A DNA stretch of 64,000 nucleotides from Paratrimastix pyriformis (lineage: Eukaryota > Preaxostyla > Paratrimastigidae). The notes beneath the pieces were generated by a model, which was not told where the DNA came from, made no database searches, and saw only the letters and a list, made by a program, of their open reading frames with translations. The stretch spans positions 1 through 64,000 of the forward strand of contig JAPMOS010000107.1 in the NCBI GenBank assembly GCA_027972325.1. The letters are read 5' to 3'. Position numbers and translations under genes: made by a program. Below are positions 32,467 through 42,096 of the stretch, one piece after another (position 1 is the stretch's first letter; every line of letters begins with the position of its first letter).

Positions 32467-33565
32467 ATGAAAGTCGTTATCCAACGGGTCACAGGCGCTT
32501 CTGTGACTGTGAGCGGTGCGATTGTGGGACAGATCGGACGAGGGGTTTGCTGCCTAGTGGGGATCGAGGAGAACGACACCGCTGCAGACAGTGAGTATAT
32601 CTGCAGGAAGATCCTAACAACCCGCCTCTGGGACGACGATGGCGTTCCTTGGAGGAAGTCGGTCATGGACATTCTTGGAGGAGTGCTTCTGGTATCGCAG
32701 GTCCGCAATCCGGGAGCGTTCAAGACAGAGGACTGACCTAGGAGCAGTTTACGCTTCATGCTGTGCTGAAGGGCACCAAACCGGACTTTCACCGGGCCAT
32801 GGGGGGACAGGCGGCACATGATATGTGGGCCCGCTTCGTGGCTCTGGTCCGGGGCTCGTACGGGAGCGCGCCGCCTGATCGGGTTCAAAGTCTGCTGCCC
32901 CCTCATCCGGCCGTATCTTTGATCCCTTCTCTGCTGCTGCTGGTTCTGTTGTGGGGGACAGCGGGCGCCTTCGGGGCGATGATGCAGGTGGCCATTGCCA
33001 ATGACGGTCGCTCATCCTTCTCCCATCCCAAGCCTGGGCGATCTGCGGGGAGCCTCCGCCACCAGCCCTGACCCCCTGATGACCCCCTGACCCCCCCGAC
33101 GACCCCCTGACCCCTTTGATTCCTCCTCCCCGCGCAGGCCCGTGCACCATCTGCCTGGACTCTCGGTCGATCGGCCTGACGCCCGTTGGTGCGGCCCTGG
33201 CGGCCAAGCAGCAGCACCGCGACAACACAGGGGTCCCCTCGCCGGCCCCTTCCACCCCAGGGGAAGGCGACTCACCTGCCTCCACCCCCCCGATCGGCGC
33301 CGCCAGCGCCCCGCCAGCCGCCGAACGGAGCAACGGGGCCATGCGGACCGCCGCCCGAAAAGCCGAGAAGCGCGCCGTCCAGGCCGCCCAGGCCGCCCAG
33401 CGAGAGGCCCGCGAGGCCAGGCGCCCCCAGAGGCCCGATGGAGCCACCCACCCAACCGGCGCGACCGGCGCCCCGCCCCCACCGGGACCCCCCGAGGAGG
33501 CGCCCCTGGCCCAACAAGCCGAGCCCCAGCCACCCCAGGCGCCGAGCTCGCCGGTCGGGCAGTAG
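32467..33565 (+). CDS. DTD1: D-aminoacyl-tRNA (D-tyrosyl-tRNA) deacylase
   Basis: Chiral proofreading enzyme that hydrolyses D-amino acids mis-attached to tRNA; cytosolic homodimer. The N-terminus MKVVIQRVTGASVTVSG is typical. KSVMDILGGVLLVSQ is spliced (GTCCG donor) to FTLHAVLKGTKPDFHRAM, restoring the SQFT motif. A third exon gives GAFGAMMQVAIANDG, spliced to PCTICLDS. This reconstitutes the active-site NxGPxT loop as NDGPCT, with Cys where Val is usual. Four exons, introns about 40-100 nt. The protein ends with a roughly 130-residue Ala/Pro/Arg-rich tail, longer than bacterial DTD and comparable in position to the charged tail of animal DTD1. Start is the first ATG. Confidence 0.93.
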
Positions 33566-33780
33566 TAGCAGCAGCAGCAAGCAGCAGCAGCAAGCAGCAG
33601 CAGCAAGCAGCAGCAAGCAGCAGCAAGCAGCAACAGCAAGCAACAGCAAGCAGCAGCAACAGCAAGCAGCAGCAAGCAGCAGCAACAGCAAGCAGCAGCA
33701 AGCAGCAGCAACAGCAAGCAGCAGCAAGCAGCAGCAAGCAGCAGCAAGCAGCAGCAAGCAGCAGCAACAGCAAGCAGCAG
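33566..33780. repeat. CAG/AAG-rich imperfect repeat
   Basis: Starts immediately at the DTD stop codon. Alternating AGC, AAGC and AAC units, like the AGCAAGC microsatellite at 12208. Confidence 0.9.
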
Positions 33781-34304
33781 CGCAGCGCCCCGGAGAGGAG
33801 GCGATCGTTCGGTCGGCCCCAAAAAAGTCGCGGGGGCAACCATGAATGTCTGGTTATTCCGAAAGAGGTGATCAGATCAGAGAGGGAGGGACAGGAAACA
33901 AACGGGGACGCCACCAGAGACGGAGCCGTCAGGCGCGACAAAGAAGGCGGAGGGGGGAAGAGAAACGCGGGGGAACGAAAGAAGGCGGTGACAACAACGA
34001 TGGAAGACAGCCCGAGGCATACGAAACGACAAGGCCAATACGAATAGAATCGTACGTACGCATACAATCGAACGAATACTGCGGAGACTTGGCACGAAGG
34101 CGAAGAACCCAAGCGGAAGGAAAGGGTGGGGGCACTCGGGGCAGGCAGGAGGAACTGGAGCCGAGAACGACGGCAAACCCGGACGAGGACGAGGACAAGG
34201 AAGGCCATCAAGCAGCCGCCGGTCCGGCCGCTTCCGACGAGACATGGACATGAGACATGAGACATGAGACATGGACATGAGACATGAGACATGAGACATG
34301 AGAC

Positions 34305-34388
34305 AGGGGACGGGACGGGACGGGACGGGACGGGACGGGACGGGACGGGACGGGACGGGACGGGACGGGACGGGACGGGACGGGACGG
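34305..34388. repeat. (GACGG)n microsatellite
   Basis: About 17 perfect pentamers, inverse complement of the CCGTC tract at 7612. Preceded by GAGACATG units. Confidence 0.95.
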
Positions 34389-34889
34389 AGAGGTGCTCGG
34401 CTGGGGGAAGGAAGCGGCCATGGCCAACGAACGCAGGCCGAGCAGCCCCGGTCGAGGAGACAAGGATGGGGGGGTGGGATGCGGGAGGAGGGAGTTGTCA
34501 ACGGAGGAGGAGGAGGGGGTTCGGATGAGGATGAGGACGAGCGAGGGGCAGCGCACCGCGCCCCCAAGCCGGACGGCCCGACGGGCCGGACACCAAAAAC
34601 ACGAAGAGCGTGCAGCACCATCAGCAGCACCATCACCACCAGCACCATCACCACCAGCAGCCAGGCCAGACCCATCCGCACAGCGCAAGCCGCTTACCGC
34701 CCATTGGACAGCGGGACGGCAGACGGCTGCTGGGGCGGACATGAGCGCCAGGGGGCCACCAACCCACCAAGAAGGCACCCCGGCCACGGCATGGCGGACA
34801 CCCAGAAAAGGGGACGAAAGGAGAAAGGGGGAAAAGGAGAAAGGGGGAAAAGGAGAAAGGGGGACGAAAAAGGAAGACGCAAGGAGAAA

Positions 34890-34984
34890 GGAGAAAGGAG
34901 GAGGAGGAGGAGGAGGAGGAGGAGGAGGAGGAGGAGGAGGAGGAGGAGGAGGAGGAGGAGGAGGAGGAGGAGGAGGAGGAGGAG
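34890..34984. repeat. (GGA)n microsatellite
   Basis: About 31 GGA triplets, complement class of the TCC tract at 10973. Confidence 0.95.
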
Positions 34985-35065
34985 GGGGTGGGGGAGGAGC
35001 AGGGGGAGCGGGGGATGTCCAGACGGGCATGGGCCGATGAAGAAAACGGGAATGGCCATAAGGCG

Positions 35066-35330
35066 CACATGATCGACGCACACAGGAGCGCACACAGGCG
35101 CACATGATAGACGCACACAGGAGCGCACACAGGACACATGATAGACGCACACAGGAGCGCACACAGGACACATGATAGACGCACACAGGAGCGCACACAG
35201 GACACATGATAGACGCACACAGGAGCGCACACAGGACACATGATAGACGCACACAGGAGCGCACACAGGACACATGATAGACGCACACAGGAGCGCACAC
35301 AGGACACAGGAGAGACGCACACACGACACA
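35066..35330. repeat. 34-bp minisatellite
   Basis: Seven or so units of about 34 bp containing GGAGCGCACACAGG and ACACATGATAGACGCAC, degenerating at the right end. Confidence 0.92.
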
Positions 35331-35448
35331 GAGAGGCACACACACAGGACAGACGCACGCGGACCCATACTACAGGAAAGGAAGGAAAGGGAATGAAGGG
35401 CTCTATGGACATGCATCCACCAGGTGCCGAGAGTCGAGCGGGAAGGGC

Positions 35449-35516
35449 GAGCGGGAAGGGCGAGCGGGAAGGGCGAGCGGGAAGGGCGAGCGGGAAGGGC
35501 GAGCGGGAAGGGCGAG
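35449..35516. repeat. 13-bp minisatellite GGGAAGGGCGAGC
   Basis: Five copies. Differs by one base (A for T) from the 13-bp unit at 4526-4800. Confidence 0.93.
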
Positions 35517-35667
35517 CGGATTGGAGCCAAAGACCAACACCAGGAGCAGAGAAGCGAATGATGGGCGGCCGCGGGTGGGGATGACCGGGCAGCCGTGCCG
35601 GGGCGATGGGTGGCGCGCCCAGTGCGGTCATAAGGCGCCCAGTGCGGTCATAAGGCGCCCAGTGCGG

Positions 35668-36927
35668 TCATAAGGCGCTTCCCGAGGAGGAGGGACGCGG
35701 GAGGGACGGGACCGCGCCCGGCGCAAGAGCGGCGAAGTCGCCTCCCACCAGGGGCGGCAGCCGGGTGACCCCCGAGTGGTGGTGCTGGGCGGGTCGGGAC
35801 CGGGGGCTGCTACCGTTGCCACTGCCCGTGGCCGTGGCCGTGCCTGTGGGGTTACCGCCTGCGGGACCCGTGCCTGTGGGGCTGGGCGGGCCGGTCCGGG
35901 TGCGGCCCGGGGATGTGGCCGGGTGGCGGGCGGCTCCGTGGCTGGCGGGCCGAAAGACGGCCGTCGGGGAGTTGGGCGGGCTGGGCGTGCCCGGCCCCGA
36001 GGCCGAGGCGGGACCCCCGCCGGCAGGGCCGCTTGTGGATGTGGGGGCGCCGGGCAGCGAGGCCGAACCCACGGCCAGCCCCAGCGGGGGCAGAGAGGAG
36101 AGCGACGAGGGCCTCCGCATGGCGTACGCCGCCGGGGCCGCCGGGGGCGGGAAGGGCGACGAGGCCGTGGCCGCAGCCGTGGTGGAGACCGTGGCCGAGG
36201 CCGTGGCGCTGGCGGTGGTGCCCTGGAAGCGGGGCCCCAGGGGCGGCGACGGGACTTGGCCCGGGCCCGAATGTCGGGGCGAGCCCGCCCCACCCGGGGC
36301 AGCCACTGGAGGGGGGGGCGTGGCCACCAGGGGGTGGCGGGCAGGGAAGGTGGGACCGGCGCGAGGAGGGAGGATGTGCTGGACGGGGGTCGGGGGCCGG
36401 CGCAGGTTGGCCCGGTCGTGCCGCATGGCACCCTCGAAGGACGACAGCGCTGCGAGAGCGGGGCGTGGGGGCCGGGGGGGCGGGGCGATGCCAACGTGAG
36501 GGCGGGGAGCCGCGGGTGGCCTGACGGCAGACCGTCGCGAATGGCCTGCGGGCCGCGCGAGAGGAGGCCCCGGGGGATGACCCCGTCGGCGAACCCCTTC
36601 AGGGCGATGATGGCCTCGCGCTCTTGGCTGTCCGACCGACGCCAACAGCCGCCCACCCAGCCGCCCGCCCGCCCAGGTCCACAGGCATGCGGTGAGTCCC
36701 GGCCACGGCGCGCCGAGGGACGGAGGGGAAGAAGGCACGCGGCTGGGCGGGCGGTGACCGACGGACCGCAGGGTGGTGAACATGCGCAGGAGTGTCCCGA
36801 TGGCCATCACCTTGAGCCGCATCTCGTTGCGCCGCTTGACGGCGGCCGCGTCGTCCTCGTCGTCCTCCCGCTGGGCCTCGCACCACTGGAACATGGTCAG
36901 CAGCATGTGCGTCGCTGCGGGGCACAC

Positions 36928-37001
<74 letters not shown>

Positions 37002-37982
37002 CCCAGGGTTAGATCGACTATCACACTTTTTTTCGTCCAGTCCGCTTCATTCCATGGAGGATGAGGCGGATTGTTTTGAAGAAGGAGACGATGCCGCTCG
37101 AGATGATGATTTCGTAGAATTTGATGAGGAGAATGCCGATCCCGATCCAATTGATGAGACACACGATCATTTCACTGATGTCCCCAAGAATGGGACTGAC
37201 GCTCAATGCCCAATGTGCAAAGACTCCGCCAAGTTCCGTGCATATCCTTATCGTGCCGAAGTTTTCTGCCGTCGGTGCGCAGTCAAGGAGTCATTCTTTA
37301 TGCCAGATGCTGATCTCAAACTGGTTCCCGTTCCGCATTGGCCTAACATCGCGTGGAATGCCATCATTGGAGGGGATTATCATTTTCTACCGACGCCATG
37401 CCTTCACGTTCGATCGCCCACTGCAAGTGTTCTGGCCGAGCCCGAGGATGAAGCATTCTTTGCCTTGCCCGAGCGACTGGAGAAGTTCTTCCTCACGGGG
37501 ACCGCCCCCCCGAAGCAGCAGGCCAAGCCCGTCAACCGCCGTGCCCATCGTGCCAAGCGCTCCGCACGAGACCCGCTCGCGACCGCGACGTCCCCCGTCC
37601 CGATCTCTCCCGAAGAGTGTGAGGCTAGGGATATAACACAAACAACTCCCGCTTTAAGCCTCACCGCCTCGAGGGGTGGTGATCAGGAACGTCTGGATGT
37701 CCCCGCCGTGGCCCGCCTCGATGCCCTGCACCTGACCGACGTGCCGCCCACCACTGCCCACCCTGGCAAGTGACCAGGGGGCGGCCCGGGGTAAGCCCCT
37801 GGCACCCAGGTGAACCCCGGTAATCTATGTACCTTTCTCCCTTCTGCCAACTGTTTGTGCGTTGGGTGATTTCCTTTCTCCCCCCTTTCCCCTTTTACGG
37901 GCCCCGGTGGCTCGGTTTTCCGGAATAGAGAGAGAGAGGTCTTCGTGTTCCCTTTACGGGCCCCGGTGGCTCGGTTTCCGGA

Positions 37983-38040
<58 letters not shown>

Positions 38041-39017
38041 CCCAGGGTTAGATCGACTATCACACTTTTTTTCGTCCAGTCCGCTTCATTCCATGGAGGA
38101 TGAGGCGGATTGTTTTGAAGAAGGAGACGATGCCGCTCGAGATGATGATTTCGTAGAATTTGATGAGGAGAATGCCGATCCCGATCCAATTGATGAGACA
38201 CACGATCATTTCACTGATGTCCCCAAGAACGGGACTGACGCTCAATGCCCAATGTGCAAAGACTCCGCCAAGTTCCGTGCATATCCTTATCGTGCCGAAG
38301 TTTTCTGCCGTCGGTGCGCAGTCAAGGAGTCATCCAGATGCTGATCTCAAACTGGTTCCCGTTCCGCATTGGCCTAACATCGCGTGGAATGCCATCATTG
38401 GAGGGGATTATCATTTTCTACCGACGCCATGCCTTCACGTTAGATCGCCCACTGCAAGTGTTCTGGCCGAGCCCGAGGATGAAGCATTCTTTGCCTTGCC
38501 CGAGCGACTGGAGAAGTTCTTCCTCACGGGGACCGCCCCCCCGAAGCAGCAGGCCAAGCCCGTCAACCGCCGTGCCCATCGTGCCAAGCGCTCCGCACGA
38601 GACCCGCTCGCGACCGCGACGTCCCCCGTCCCGATCTCTCCCGAAGAGTGTGAGGCTAGGGATATAACACAAACAACTCCCGCTTTAAGCCTCACCGCCT
38701 CGAGGGGTGGTGATCAGGAACGTCTGGATGTCCCCGCCGTGGCCCGCCTCGATGCCCTGCACCTGACCGACGTGCCGCCCACCACTGCCCACCCTGGCAA
38801 AGTGACCAGGGGCGGCCCGGGGGTAAGCCCCTGGCACCCAGGGGTGAACCCCGGTAATCTATGTACCCCTTTCTCCCCTTCTGCCAACTGTTTGTGCGTT
38901 GGGTGATTTTCTCCCCCCTTTCCCTTTTACGGGCCCCGGTGGCTCGGTTTTCCGGAATAGAGAGAGAGAGTCTTTCTCGTGTTCCCTTTTACGGGCCCCG
39001 GTGGCTCGGTTTCCGGA

Positions 39018-39073
<56 letters not shown>

Positions 39074-40047
39074 CCCAGGGTTAGATCGACTATCACACTT
39101 TTTTTCGTCCAGTCCGCTTCATTCCATGGAGGATGAGGCGGATTGTTTTGAAGAAGGAGACGATGCCGCTCGAGATGATGATTTCGTAGAATTTGATGAG
39201 GAGAATGCCGATCCCGATCCAATTGATGAGACACACGATCATTTCACTGATGTCCCCAAGAACGGGACTGACGCTCAATGCCCAATGTGCAAAGACTCCG
39301 CCAAGTTCCGTGCATATCCTTATCGTGCCGAAGTTTTCTGCCGTCGGTGCGCAGTCAAGGAGTCATCCAGATGCTGATCTCAAACTGGTTCCCGTTCCGC
39401 ATTGGCCTAACATCGCGTGGAATGCCATCATTGGAGGGGATTATCATTTTCTACCGACGCCATGCCTTCACGTTAGATCGCCCACTGCAAGTGTTCTGGC
39501 CGAGCCCGAGGATGAAGCATTCTTTGCCTTGCCCGAGCGACTGGAGAAGTTCTTCCTCACGGGGACCGCCCCGAAGCAGCAGGCCAAGCCCGTCAACCGC
39601 CGTGCCCATCGTGCCAAGCGCTCCGCACGAGACCCGCTCGCGACCGCGACGTCCCCCGTCCCGATCTCTCCCGAAGAGTGTGAGGCTAGGGATATAACAC
39701 AAACAACTCCCGCTTTAAGCCTCACCGCCTCGAGGGGTGGTGATCAGGAACGTCTGGATGTCCCCGCCGTGGCCCGCCTCGATGCCCTGCACCTGACCGA
39801 CGTGCCGCCCACCACTGCCCACCCTGGCAAAGTGACCAGGGGGGCGGCCCGGGGTAAGCCCTGGCACCCAGGGTGAACCCCGGTAATCTATGTACCCTTT
39901 CTCCTTCTGCCAACTGTTTGTGCGTTGGGTGATTTCCTTTCTCCCTTTCCCTTTTACGGGCCCCGGTGGCTCGGTTTTCCGGAATAGAGAGAGAGAGAGG
40001 TCTTTCTCGTGTTCCCTTTTACGGGCCCCGGTGGCTCGGTTTCCGGA

Positions 40048-40109
<62 letters not shown>

Positions 40110-41093
40110 AGGGTTAGATCGACTATCACACTTTTTTTCGTCCAGTCCGCTTCATTCCATGGAGGATGAGGCGGATTGTTTTGAAGAAGGAGACGATGCC
40201 GCTCGAGATGATGATTTCGTAGAATTTGATGAGGAGAATGCCGATCCCGATCCAATTGATGAGACACACGATCATTTCACTGATGTCCCCAAGAACGGGA
40301 CTGACGCTCAATGCCCAATGTGCAAAGACTCCGCCAAGTTCCGTGCATATCCTTATCGTGCCGAAGTTTTCTGCCGTCGGTGCGCAGTCAAGGAGTCATC
40401 CAGATGCTGATCTCAAACTGGTTCCCGTTCCGCATTGGCCTAACATCGCGTGGAATGCCATCATTGGAGGGGATTATCATTTTCTACCGACGCCATGCCT
40501 TCACGTTAGATCGCCCACTGCAAGTGTTCTGGCCGAGCCCGAGGATGAAGCATTCTTTGCCTTGCCCGAGCGACTGGAGAAGTTCTTCCTCACGGGGACC
40601 GCCCCCCCGAAGCAGCAGGCCAAGCCCGTCAACCGCCGTGCCCATCGTGCCAAGCGCTCCGCACGAGACCCGCTCGCGACCGCGACGTCCCCCGTCCCGA
40701 TCTCTCCCGAAGAGTGTGAGGCTAGGGATATAACACAAACAACTCCCGCTTTAAGCCTCACCGCCTCGAGGGGTGGTGATCAGGAACGTCTGGATGTCCC
40801 CGCCGTGGCCCGCCTCGATGCCCTGCACCTGACCGACGTGCCGCCCACCACTGCCCACCCTGGCAAAGTGACCAGGGGGGCGGCCCGGGGGTAAGCCCCT
40901 GGCACCCAGGGGTGAACCCCGGTAATCTATGTACCCCTTTCTCCCCTTCTGCCAACTGTTTGTGCGTTGGGTGATTTCCTTTCTCCCCCCTTTCCCCTTT
41001 TACGGGCCCCGGTGGCTCGGTTTTCCGGAATAGAGAGAGAGAGAGGTCTTTCTCGTGTTCCCTTTTACGGGCCCCGGTGGCTCGGTTTCCGGA

Positions 41094-41153
<60 letters not shown>

Positions 41154-42060
41154 CCCAGGGTTAGATCGACTATCACACTTTTTTTCGTCCAGTCCGCTTC
41201 ATTCCATGGAGGATGAGGCGGATTGTTTTGAAGAAGGAGACGATGCCGCTCGAGATGATGATTTCGTAGAATTTGATGAGGAGAATGCCGATCCCGATCC
41301 AATTGATGAGACACACGATCATTTCACTGATGTCCCCAAGAACGGGACTGACGCTCAATGCCCAATGTGCAAAGACTCCGCCAAGTTCCGTGCATATCCT
41401 TATCGTGCCGAAGTTTTCTGCCGTCGGTGCGCAGTCAAGGAGTCATCCAGATGCTGATCTCAAACTGGTTCCCGTTCCGCATTGGCCTAACATCGCGTGG
41501 AATGCCATCATTGGAGGGGATTATCATTTTCTACCGACGCCATGCCTTCACGTTAGATCGCCCACTGCAAGTGTTCTGGCCGAGCCTGAGGATGAAGCAT
41601 TCTTTGCCTTGCCCGAGCGACTGGAGAAGTTCTTCCTCACGGGGACCGCCCCGAAGCAGCAGGCCAAGCCCGTCAACCGCCGTGCCCATCGTGCCAAGCG
41701 CTCCGCACGAGACCCGCTCGCGACCGCGACGTCCCCCGTCCCGATCTCTCCCGAAGAGTGTGAGGCTAGGGATATAACACAAACAACTCCCGCTTTAAGC
41801 CTCACCGCCTCGAGGGGTGGTGATCAGGAACGTCTGGATGTCCCCGCCGTGGCCCGCCTCGATGCCCTGCACCTGACCGACGTGCCGCCCACCACTGCCC
41901 ACCCTGGCAAAGTGACCAGGGGCGGCCTGGGGTAAGCCCCTGGCACCCAGGTGAACCCCGGTAATCTATGTACCCCTTTCTCCCCTTCTGCCAACTGTTT
42001 GTGCGTTGGTGATTTCTCCCCCTTTCCCTTTTACGGGCCCCGGTGGCTCGGTTTTCCGGA

Positions 42061-42096
<36 letters not shown>

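Larger units (their letters stand above)
33566..35667. other. Gene-free repeat desert
   Basis: About 2.1 kb with no supported gene. In order: CAG/CAA/AAG-rich tract (33566-33780), GAGACATG repeats (34235-34302), (GACGG)n (34305-34388), mixed A+G-rich sequence, (GGA)n (34890-34984), 34-bp minisatellite (35066-35330), 13-bp minisatellite (35449-35516) and three 20-bp GGCGCCCAGTGCGGTCATAA units (35617-35677). Open frames here are by-products of the repeats. Confidence 0.75.

Noticed and set aside
33012-35345. A 777-codon minus-strand protein with Cys/Val repeats
   Set aside because: Composed of back-to-back satellites with no conserved segment.
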